A stretch of 5,050 bases of DNA, taken from contig JAKADF010000305.1 in NCBI GenBank assembly GCA_021820805.1, positions 1-5,050 of the forward strand. The letters are read 5' to 3'. Under the pieces are notes generated by a model, which was not told the origin of the DNA, ran no database searches, and worked only from the letters and a program-made list of their open reading frames with translations. Numbering within the stretch: the first letter of the stretch is position 1; each line of letters starts with the position of its first letter. Positions 1 through 5,050 of the stretch are shown piece after piece. This DNA comes from Bacillota bacterium (GTDB lineage: Bacteria > Bacillota > Bacilli > Alicyclobacillales > Alicyclobacillaceae). A program made the translations under genes and the position numbers.

Positions 1-1
1 A

Positions 2-400
2 GTAAAGATATCTGTATCAATTGGCCAAAAGTTTCCGATTGCAGGTCCGGGATTTGGTCATTGTTTTCTTGCCTATGATGATGAACAGGTTTGGAAACAC
101 CTTATTGAAACAGGTTTAGTTCAGTACACACCAAACAGTATCATTGATGCAGATGTTTTTATTGAAAAGTTAAAAGAAATTAGAAAGTCCGGTTACAGTG
201 TGTCTCACGGGAATTTGCTTCCGGGAGTTTCTGGAATTGCTGTACCAATTTTCGGAAAGAATGGGGATGTCGAATTTGTCATGGCTTGTTTGGCTATGAC
301 GTCTTTGTTTGAATCGCAGCCAGAAAAAGAACAACAGGTTATAAAGATTTTAAAGGAAAAAACTCGAAAATTATCCGAGTGGAATGGGAGTGTCAAATAG
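2..400 (+). CDS. IclR-family transcriptional regulator, C-terminal effector-binding domain (5' truncated by window edge)
   Basis: The frame is open from base 2 to a TAG at 398-400 and gives 132 residues with no start, so the gene begins outside the window. The fragment matches the C-terminal ligand-binding domain of IclR regulators. Near residues 6-25 is the strand-plus-glycine segment (SIGQKFPIAGPGFGHCFLAY), corresponding to the family's 'G..xPl..tA.Gka.LA' region. Residues 64-99 carry the signature 'GYSVSHGNLLPGVSGIAVPIF' followed by the dG.V strand. A charged helix (about 105-126) ends the domain. IclR proteins are usually about 250 residues with an N-terminal winged helix-turn-helix, so roughly the first half, including the DNA-binding part, is missing here. 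They are cytoplasmic dimers or tetramers that often control adjacent catabolic or transport genes. The co-directional SDR starting 154 nt downstream is a possible target. The effector cannot be inferred. The internal ATG at 200 is not a credible start because homology extends upstream of it. Confidence 0.85.
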   Translation, partial: VKISVSIGQKFPIAGPGFGHCFLAYDDEQVWKHLIETGLVQYTPNSIIDADVFIEKLKEIRKSGYSVSHGNLLPGVSGIAVPIFGKNGDVEFVMACLAMTSLFESQPEKEQQVIKILKEKTRKLSEWNGSVK

Positions 401-554
401 TACTCAAGCAGATTTAAACGCAGCATCTTAAAACAGAATATTTCTTGAATATATAACGATAGTATCTTACCTGGATTAGTAACTCAGTTTCGTATTTGTA
501 CTCATTATCTATGAAAACAGCTACTTAAAATAAGTGTTTTAGGAGGGACGCAAG

Positions 555-1331
555 ATGGATGTACTTGATTTATTTCGCCTAAATGGGAAAGTTGCAATTA
601 TCAGTGGAGGGGGAAGAGGTTTAGGACAACAGATTGCACAAGCGTATGCAGAAAGTGGTGCAAAATTAGTTCTTTGTTCTCGAAAAATCGAGAATTGCGA
701 ACGGGTCAAAGCACAGTTAGAGAGTAAATGTAAAGATATTCTTGTACTTCCGCTTGACGTCACAAATCCAGACTCAGTTTCCGAGGTTGCAGCGAAAACA
801 GAAGAACACTTTGGACGTATCGATATTCTGGTGAATAACGCTGGAGCTAGTTGGGGAGCATCCGCGTTTGATATGCCTTATGATGCTTGGCAAAAAGTGA
901 TTCAGACAAATTTAACGGGAACTTTTTTGATGTCTCAAACAGTAGGCCGTCTCATGCGTGATAGCGGAATCAGAGGTAAAATTATTAATATAGCCTCGGT
1001 AGCAGGACTTAGAGGCTTTGAACCTGAGGGTCTTGATGCAGTCGGCTATAACGCCAGCAAAGGCGGAATCATTATATTAACAAAGGATCTCGCCGTAAAA
1101 TGGGCTAGATACAATATCTATGTAAACGCAATTGCTCCAGGTTTCTTTCCTACAAACATGACAAAAGTCGTTCTAGAACGTGGATATGATAAAATTATTG
1201 AATCGACTCCGCTAAGGTGTGTTGGGGGCGAACGTGATTTACAGGGAGCGGCTCTTTTCTTTGCATCAGCGGCCTCCGATTTTGTTACTGGACAAATTCT
1301 TGCAATAGACGGTGGAATGACTGCTAAATAA
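555..1331 (+). CDS. Classical short-chain dehydrogenase/reductase (3-oxoacyl reductase / gluconate 5-dehydrogenase-like)
   Basis: This 258-residue protein has the usual length of classical SDRs and should be a soluble NAD(P)H-dependent oxidoreductase with a Rossmann fold. The cofactor glycine motif is at residues 17-24 (SGGGRGLG), with Ser in place of the common Thr. Asp68 follows beta-strand 3 (LDV), the NNAG motif is at 94-97, and the catalytic tetrad is Asn119, Ser148, Tyr165 and Lys169 (YNASK). The PG motif is at 195-196 and the usual C-terminal end is present (FVTGQILAIDGG). Ser42-Arg43-Lys44 after the second strand places basic residues where NADP(H)-preferring members have them, so NADP(H) is the likelier cofactor (inference). 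The start is supported by AGGAGG at 541-546, 8 nt before the ATG. Sequence style resembles SDRs annotated as 3-oxoacyl-ACP reductase, gluconate 5-dehydrogenase or RhlG-like, and this class is too promiscuous to name a substrate. It follows the IclR gene on the same strand, and no clear terminator separates it from the small ORF downstream. Confidence 0.9.
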   Translation: MDVLDLFRLNGKVAIISGGGRGLGQQIAQAYAESGAKLVLCSRKIENCERVKAQLESKCKDILVLPLDVTNPDSVSEVAAKTEEHFGRIDILVNNAGASWGASAFDMPYDAWQKVIQTNLTGTFLMSQTVGRLMRDSGIRGKIINIASVAGLRGFEPEGLDAVGYNASKGGIIILTKDLAVKWARYNIYVNAIAPGFFPTNMTKVVLERGYDKIIESTPLRCVGGERDLQGAALFFASAASDFVTGQILAIDGGMTAK

Positions 1332-1476
1332 ATTAAGCATTTGATAAAGATTTGCAAGGATTTCGAATGTCTCACGAAGGGCAGTTACTTAACTTTTGAG
1401 GCTTATTATCGAATCACATTGGGAATGTTAATCACGAATTCATGTTAGATATGTGTGACTTTGACTCTTTCAATGT

Positions 1477-1485
1477 AGAGGTGAT
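1477..1485 (+). promoter_or_regulatory. Shine-Dalgarno site selecting a TTG start
   Basis: AGAGGTGAT is a close match to the anti-Shine-Dalgarno complement and lies 4 nt before a TTG at 1490-1492. That TTG is in the same frame as the ATG at 1442. The ATG has no comparable site: the nearest purine run, GGGA at 1421-1424, is 17 nt away. This site therefore argues for initiation at TTG 1490. The assignment rests on sequence inspection only. Confidence 0.6.
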
Positions 1486-1489
1486 AAGT

Positions 1490-1624
1490 TTGCCGCAAGA
1501 GAGCGAGCAGTCGAACGAGAAAGTAATTTGGGAATCTTATTTAAAGAAATGTAAACAAGAAGGAAAGACTCCATCTGCAAAGGATTTTGCTGTTTGGGCA
1601 AAATCTTTGCTGACCGATTTATGA
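1490..1624 (+). CDS. Small uncharacterised protein, 44 residues (TTG start; 60 residues if started at ATG 1442)
   Basis: I do not recognise this protein. From the TTG at 1490 it is 44 residues and roughly charge-balanced (seven Lys against seven Asp/Glu). It has no signal peptide or membrane segment. A short Gln/Glu/Ser-rich N-terminus precedes two likely amphipathic helices: about residues 9-24, with Trp14, Tyr17, Leu18 and Cys21 spaced like a helix face, and about 30-43, with Phe33, Val35, Trp36 and Leu40. A Gly-Lys-Thr-Pro-Ser turn joins them, in which Thr27-Pro28-Ser29 could cap the second helix. This patterned helical hairpin looks like a real folded peptide, perhaps a small adaptor or regulator, but no function is supported. 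The TTG start is preferred because of the ribosome binding site just before it; the 16 extra residues from ATG 1442 lack one. It lies 158 nt after the SDR stop and ends 79 nt before the terminator, so it is probably the last gene of the left unit. Confidence 0.55.
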   Translation: MPQESEQSNEKVIWESYLKKCKQEGKTPSAKDFAVWAKSLLTDL

Positions 1625-1703
1625 AGTTAACGAACAGGAAATTTAGAATTGCATTTATATTGCGTTTGAAGTTTCAATTTGAACTTTCATGAAATAAGTT
1701 TCG

Positions 1704-1727
1704 AGGCCGCCCTTAAGCGGCCTTTTT
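1704..1727 (+). terminator. Intrinsic (Rho-independent) terminator
   Basis: A perfect 7-bp stem, AGGCCGC (1704-1710) with GCGGCCT (1717-1723), encloses the 6-nt loop CCTTAA. It runs directly into a T-run (1723-1727) and further T-rich sequence to about 1736. This is a textbook + strand terminator. It lies 79 nt after the small ORF and about 160 nt before the ketosynthase start, so it separates the IclR/SDR side from the ketosynthase/ligase operon. Confidence 0.9.
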
Positions 1728-1755
1728 CATTCTTTTGAGTTAAGCTCTTAATAGG

Positions 1756-1784
1756 TTGTGACATTATAATTGCCGATGTATGCT
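1756..1784 (+). promoter_or_regulatory. Candidate sigma-A-type promoter for the ketosynthase/ligase operon
   Basis: TTGTGA (1756-1761, 4 of 6 consensus matches) and TATGCT (1779-1784, 4 of 6) are separated by 17 bp, the optimal spacing. The pair lies after the terminator and about 100 nt before the ketosynthase start. A GTTAAC palindrome begins at the base after the -10 box, a position suited to an operator. An alternative -10, TATAGT (1853-1858, 5 of 6), lies closer to the gene but has no good -35 partner. It would give a leader of only about 20 nt. Either could be used. Confidence 0.4.
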
Positions 1785-1830
1785 GTTAACAGATTATATC
1801 GGTTAACCTAAATGGATATACCCGGTTAAC
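1783..1830. repeat. Cluster of GTTAAC palindromes upstream of the ketosynthase operon (possible operator array)
   Basis: Three copies of the self-complementary hexamer GTTAAC occur at 1785-1790, 1802-1807 and 1825-1830. The first is the centre of the perfect 10-bp palindrome CTGTTAACAG (1783-1792). The second and third lie within an identical 8-mer, CGGTTAAC (1800-1807 and 1823-1830), each preceded by an ATAT-containing stretch. Spacing between copies is 17 and 23 bp. The cluster sits between the candidate promoter and the ribosome binding site, so a repressor or activator binding array is a reasonable inference. A further GTTAAC at 1626-1631, just after the small ORF, shows the hexamer is not confined to this promoter. 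Confidence 0.4.
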
Positions 1831-1847
1831 TTTATGAATTCTATCGA

Positions 1848-1864
1848 GCGCATATAGTATGCAC
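1848..1864. repeat. Short imperfect inverted repeat before the ketosynthase ribosome binding site
   Basis: GCGCATA (1848-1854) and TATGCAC (1858-1864) form 7-nt arms around TAG, with one mismatch (1849 against 1863) and a perfect inner 5 bp. The element overlaps the alternative -10 TATAGT (1853-1858) and ends 5 nt before the AAGGAGG ribosome binding site (1870-1876). It could be an operator half-site pair, but short symmetric elements of this size also arise by chance. Confidence 0.25.
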
Positions 1865-1884
1865 GTTTTAAGGAGGATACTTCT

Positions 1885-3147
1885 ATGAATGAACCAGTGC
1901 AGATTGCAGTGACTGGGATTGGTACCGTTACGCCGTTTGGAATCGGACTTTCAACGTTTTGGGAGAATTTAATAGAAGGCCGTTCAGCCGTTCGGGCTGT
2001 AGAAGATGAACATTTGCGTCAATGGGCGCCAGTAGGTGCACGCGTTCCGAATTTTACACCGACTGATTTCTTGCCGCAAAAGCTCGTACGGGATACTGAT
2101 ATGTTTACACAGTTTGCACTTGTCGCAGCAGCTGAAGCATTAAGGGATGCCGGAATCGTGAACGGTGATGAAACAACTCTAACAGAAGGTATTGACCCAA
2201 ACCGTGTTGGTACTGCACTCGGCTCTGCGTTTGGCGGCATCCAATCACTTGAGGCCGGTTCCGGCCGACTCGCAACAGGTTCCGCGAAACGCGTAGGACC
2301 TCGTTTGGTATCAAAGTCAATTCCAAACTCTGCAGCCGCAGCAATTGCAATGCGGTATGGTTTTCGCGGTCCATCAGTGACTTATGTGACAGCATGTGCA
2401 GCTTCTGCTAATGCAATCGGAGAGTCAGAGTACTGGTTCTGGCGTGATGATGTCGATTTTGTGCTGGCTGGCGGAGTAGACAGCCTGTTTTCTCCGGTAT
2501 TCCTTTCAGGGCTTCGCGATGCAGGTGCACTCGCATCGAACGGGCCGGATGATGTAACAACTTGGTCCCGGCCATTTGATGCAGGACGTACTGGAATGAT
2601 TATGGGGGAAGGGGCAGCACTACTTGTTCTGGAGCCACTAGAGCGGGCAAAAGCAAGAGGTGCACATATTTATGCCGTCCTTGCTGGCTATGGTGCATCC
2701 AGTGATGCTTATCATGATACAGCACCTCATCCAGAAGGAGCGGGTGCAGTACTTGCTATGCAAAGGGCACTTCGTTCGGCAAGGCTTGGTCCTTCAGACA
2801 TTGATTATGTGAATGCACATGCAACTTCAACACCTGCTGGAGACATAGCAGAATCAAAGGCGCTCCGAACAATTTTTGGAGAACGACTTGATACCCTTCC
2901 TGTCAGCTCCATAAAAGGGGCGATTGGACATCTTCTGGGAGCAGCTCGTGCTATAGAAAGCGTCGCTTGCATCAAAGCAATCGAAACAGGAATTTTGCCG
3001 CCTACGTTGCACTCTGAAAATCGGGATCCCGTTTCTCCAATGGATATCATACCGAATAAGAGCCGGAAACAGAGGATTAGCAAGGCTCTTAGTAATTCAT
3101 TTGGTTTTGGAGGCCAGAATGGGGTTCTAATCTGGCGTGAGATATAA
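1885..3147 (+). CDS. FabF-like beta-ketoacyl synthase (KAS II fold, thiolase superfamily)
   Basis: This 420-residue protein is close to the usual FabF length (about 410-415). It should catalyse decarboxylative Claisen condensation of an acyl group held on its cysteine with a malonyl-type extender, in the cytoplasm as a homodimer. The N-terminus has the family strand AVTGIGTVTPFG (8-19). The nucleophile is Cys171 in VTACAAS. The catalytic histidines are His312 (NAHATSTPAGD) and His349 (IGHLLGAA), with the conserved Lys344 before the latter. The C-terminal gating loop NSFGFGG is at 404-410. Departures from housekeeping FabF include CAAS instead of CASG/CATG, Arg355 where GHLLGAAGA normally has Gly, and a Trp-rich segment at 183-187. 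These suggest a specialised paralogue rather than the primary fatty-acid enzyme (inference). AAGGAGG at 1870-1876, 8 nt before the ATG, supports the start. An 18-nt gap to the ligase gene indicates co-transcription. Chain length and product are not predictable, and no carrier protein gene is in view. Confidence 0.92.
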   Translation: MNEPVQIAVTGIGTVTPFGIGLSTFWENLIEGRSAVRAVEDEHLRQWAPVGARVPNFTPTDFLPQKLVRDTDMFTQFALVAAAEALRDAGIVNGDETTLTEGIDPNRVGTALGSAFGGIQSLEAGSGRLATGSAKRVGPRLVSKSIPNSAAAAIAMRYGFRGPSVTYVTACAASANAIGESEYWFWRDDVDFVLAGGVDSLFSPVFLSGLRDAGALASNGPDDVTTWSRPFDAGRTGMIMGEGAALLVLEPLERAKARGAHIYAVLAGYGASSDAYHDTAPHPEGAGAVLAMQRALRSARLGPSDIDYVNAHATSTPAGDIAESKALRTIFGERLDTLPVSSIKGAIGHLLGAARAIESVACIKAIETGILPPTLHSENRDPVSPMDIIPNKSRKQRISKALSNSFGFGGQNGVLIWREI

Positions 3148-3165
3148 CAAACGGAGGCGGGACGA

Positions 3166-4947
3166 ATGCAGATGACTAAGCAGTCGGTACCGAGCATAGG
3201 AGAACGTCGTGCTTCATTAACAAGTCAGTATCCCGTTTGGCAAAGCCGGACACTTGCAACGCATTTTGCGATCCAATGTGATAAGTATCGGGATAGGCCC
3301 CTTCTGTTCATGCAAGATCAAACAATCACTTATGGGCAAATGTGGGACAGGGCTTGTAAAATTGCCAAGGCTTTGATTTTTATGGGTGTTCGACGCCGTG
3401 AACATATCGCCATATTAATGTCGAATGACCCTGACTATATCGCTCTTTTGATTGCAATTTCTTTGGTGGGCGGAGTAGCTGTTCCACTTAACACAATGCT
3501 TCGTTTTGAAGAGTTAAACTATATGCTGCGGCAGTCAGACAGCAATTGGCTCTTTTTGCACCAAGTCGCAGGGAATCAAAATCACGCAAAAACGATTGAG
3601 CAAATTGTTTCCAAGCTTAGGGCAGAGCCAGAAAATCAACTGAAACAGGTTATTTGTATTCCGAATACGAGCGAGAGAGTCTCTGACTCATTTCTTGAAT
3701 GGAATACTTTCATAAAAAATGCAGATGCCGTGTCGGATGATGCACTGAAAGTCAGGTGGGACAGTTCGGAGTATCCGGATGAGGTTGCTGCTATTATTTA
3801 CACTTCTGGGTCAACGGGGTTGCCGAAAGGTGTCATGATGACCCATAATATGATGCTTCGCTCCGGATTTGCGACTTGCTTAAGCCGAGCACTTGAAGAT
3901 GGGAGACGGATTTTTGCACCATTGCCGCTATATCATGTTTATTTTTTAGAAGAAGGTTTACTCGCTGTCTCGTTTGTCGGGGGCGGGATGATTACCTGCC
4001 TCGGATTTTCTCCTCTTCTCTCTTTAGAGCTAATGGAGAAATATGAGGCAAATGATTTCCTTGCCGTTCCTTCTATGCTTGTATCTATTCTAAACCATCC
4101 GGAGGTTCGTTCATTCAATCTGTCATCACTATATGCGCTTTTGTGTTGTGCAGCACCTTCCCCTGTACCTTTGTGGCAGATGGCAGTTGATATTCTTGGT
4201 GTTACCGAAATCGGGACAGGATGCGGAGGGACGGAAGCCTCCTCAACAACGATGCTCACAGAAATCGGTGATCCGCTCGATATTATCTCATCGCGTGTCG
4301 GAAAGGTGAAACGTGCAGGAGCCGCTGGACTTCCTGAATTTAATCATGCGAGCGTACAGTACAAAGTAGTAGATCCGGATACGGGTTGTGATTTACCATC
4401 GGGATCCGTTGGAGAACTGGCTGTTCGAGGGAACGTTGTAACTCGCGGCTATTACAAGAAACCTGTAGAAACAGCTGCCACAATTGATAAGGATGGCTGG
4501 CTTAAAAGCGGTGACCTTGGCCGAATAGACGAACAAGGTTATATTCAATTACTCGGCCGTAGCAAAAATCTATATAAAGTTTCAGGAGAAACCGTTGCGC
4601 CGAAAGAAGTTGAAGATGTTATTTCGCTTCATCCCGCGGTAACCCAAGTTTATATTGTCGGCGTGCCTGATGCTCTTACGACTGAAACTGGTGCTGCATT
4701 TGTAGAACTGAAAGCGGACTCTGTGTGTTCGAGACGAGAAATTATTGACTGGTGCAAGAGCCGTGTAGCGCGCTTCAAGGTACCAAGGTATGTCTGGTTT
4801 GTTACTGCCGATGAATGGCCGCTTACTGGAACAGGGAAAATACAGAAATTTAAATTGCAGAACATGGCAAAAGAACGATTAGCAAGCCGACTAAAGGATG
4901 GAGGAACAAGTACAAAAAATACAAAAGTGAAGCAAGACAGAAAATGA
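3166..4947 (+). CDS. Class I adenylate-forming enzyme: acyl/aryl-CoA ligase (AMP-binding; possibly acyl-ACP ligase)
   Basis: This 593-residue protein should activate a carboxylic acid with ATP to an acyl-adenylate, then transfer the acyl group to CoA or a carrier thiol. The P-loop A3 motif is at 212-222 (YTSGSTGLPKG). A4 is PLPLYHVY (252-259, His257), A5 ends in Thr356-Glu357, A7 is SGDLGRID (448-455, ATP-ribose-binding Asp450), A8 is GRSKNLYKVSGE (464-475), and the A10 catalytic lysine is Lys558 in PLTGTGKIQK. All core catalytic residues are present, so the enzyme looks active. Two oddities stand out: A5 reads GCGGTE, with Cys353 where an aromatic normally stacks on adenine, and A8 has Asn468 after the probable hinge Lys467 where Asp is common. 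The last 20 or so residues form a Lys/Thr-rich tail beyond the fold. There is no carrier domain, so it is free-standing. GGAGG at 3153-3157, 8 nt before ATG 3166, favours this start; ATG 3172 is a less well spaced alternative. It is the second gene of the ketosynthase operon, which suggests it primes or recycles acyl chains for that enzyme. Confidence 0.9.
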   Translation: MQMTKQSVPSIGERRASLTSQYPVWQSRTLATHFAIQCDKYRDRPLLFMQDQTITYGQMWDRACKIAKALIFMGVRRREHIAILMSNDPDYIALLIAISLVGGVAVPLNTMLRFEELNYMLRQSDSNWLFLHQVAGNQNHAKTIEQIVSKLRAEPENQLKQVICIPNTSERVSDSFLEWNTFIKNADAVSDDALKVRWDSSEYPDEVAAIIYTSGSTGLPKGVMMTHNMMLRSGFATCLSRALEDGRRIFAPLPLYHVYFLEEGLLAVSFVGGGMITCLGFSPLLSLELMEKYEANDFLAVPSMLVSILNHPEVRSFNLSSLYALLCCAAPSPVPLWQMAVDILGVTEIGTGCGGTEASSTTMLTEIGDPLDIISSRVGKVKRAGAAGLPEFNHASVQYKVVDPDTGCDLPSGSVGELAVRGNVVTRGYYKKPVETAATIDKDGWLKSGDLGRIDEQGYIQLLGRSKNLYKVSGETVAPKEVEDVISLHPAVTQVYIVGVPDALTTETGAAFVELKADSVCSRREIIDWCKSRVARFKVPRYVWFVTADEWPLTGTGKIQKFKLQNMAKERLASRLKDGGTSTKNTKVKQDRK

Positions 4948-5006
4948 CGCCTTAGGTTGTACATCATTTTGGACAAATCCCATACCTATTATAACTAGTT
5001 GATGAT

Positions 5007-5041
5007 TTAACCAGGGCCTTTTTCTAATTGGCCTTGGTTAA
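5007..5041. terminator. Long inverted repeat downstream of the ligase (possible terminator, atypical)
   Basis: TTAACCAGGGCC (5007-5018) pairs with GGCCTTGGTTAA (5030-5041) over 12 bp, with a single G-T wobble (5014 with 5034), around an 11-nt loop starting with five T. It begins 59 nt after the ligase stop, where a transcription end is expected. No T-run follows the 3' arm on either strand: the + strand reads TGGGGGCTA to the window edge. It is therefore not a canonical intrinsic terminator. It could be an mRNA 3'-end stabilising hairpin, a protein-binding palindrome, or part of a structure continuing past the window. Confidence 0.4.
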
Positions 5042-5050
5042 TGGGGGCTA

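Noticed and set aside
200..400. A 66-residue ORF starting at ATG 200.
   Set aside because: The same frame is open to the window edge and the upstream residues fit the IclR effector-binding domain, so this is an internal Met of a truncated gene.
445..527. Possible promoters before the SDR: TTGAAT 445-450 with TATCTT 463-468, or TTGTAC 496-501 with TACTTA 522-527.
   Set aside because: The spacers are 12 and 20 bp and matches to consensus are poor, so neither can be supported.
1367..1399. A 10-codon mini-ORF (ATG to TGA) with AAGGA 6 nt upstream, resembling a leader peptide.
   Set aside because: It is too short to support, has no run of a regulatory amino acid, and no attenuator-like hairpin pair is visible between it and the small ORF.
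1673..1692. A loose symmetric pattern around AAGTTTCAATTTGAACTT before the terminator.
   Set aside because: Only the outer 5 nt pair cleanly and the A/T-rich composition makes chance symmetry likely.
2805..3197. A 130-codon minus-strand ORF opposite the end of the ketosynthase gene, and similar minus-strand ORFs elsewhere.
   Set aside because: They lie antisense to well-supported genes, have no recognisable domains, and are typical shadow frames.
4957..4994. Promoter-like pieces after the ligase (TGGACA 4970-4975, TATTAT 4987-4992, and TATAAT on the minus strand at 4988-4993).
   Set aside because: The + strand pair is only 11 bp apart, and the minus-strand -10 has no -35 at a workable distance.

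Overview
The window looks like a chromosomal stretch of a low-to-moderate GC Gram-positive bacterium, most likely Bacillales. The evidence is strong AGGAGG-type ribosome binding sites about 8 nt before the starts, A/T-rich spacers, a classical GC-hairpin plus T-run terminator, and a probable TTG start. All convincing genes are on the + strand. I see no tRNA, rRNA, CRISPR array, insertion sequence or phage gene.

Left unit (about 1-1730): the window opens inside a gene for an IclR-family transcriptional regulator, of which only the C-terminal effector-binding part is present. A 154-nt A/T-rich spacer without a convincing promoter follows. Next is an intact classical short-chain dehydrogenase/reductase (SDR) with all its catalytic residues, then a very small unrecognised ORF whose best start is a TTG behind a good Shine-Dalgarno. 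A strong intrinsic terminator at 1704-1727 closes the unit.

Intergenic control region (1625-1884): after the terminator there is a plausible sigma-A-type promoter, a cluster of GTTAAC palindromes (two within an identical 8-mer CGGTTAAC), and a second imperfect inverted repeat just before the next ribosome binding site. This resembles a dedicated regulated promoter.

Right unit (1885-4947): two genes 18 nt apart form an apparent operon. The first encodes a FabF-like (KAS II fold) beta-ketoacyl synthase with an intact Cys-His-His set and the conserved Lys. The second encodes a class I adenylate-forming acyl/aryl-CoA (or acyl-ACP) ligase with core motifs A3 to A10 and the catalytic Lys. A ligase would activate a free carboxylic acid and a ketosynthase would perform a Claisen condensation, so together they suggest a small acyl-chain-building pathway. 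The upstream SDR could supply the beta-keto reduction, but it sits behind its own terminator. No acyl carrier protein, acyltransferase or dehydratase is visible. The product cannot be named from this sequence.

The window ends with a long imperfect inverted repeat (5007-5041) downstream of the ligase. It may be a transcription end structure but lacks a T-run in the visible sequence.
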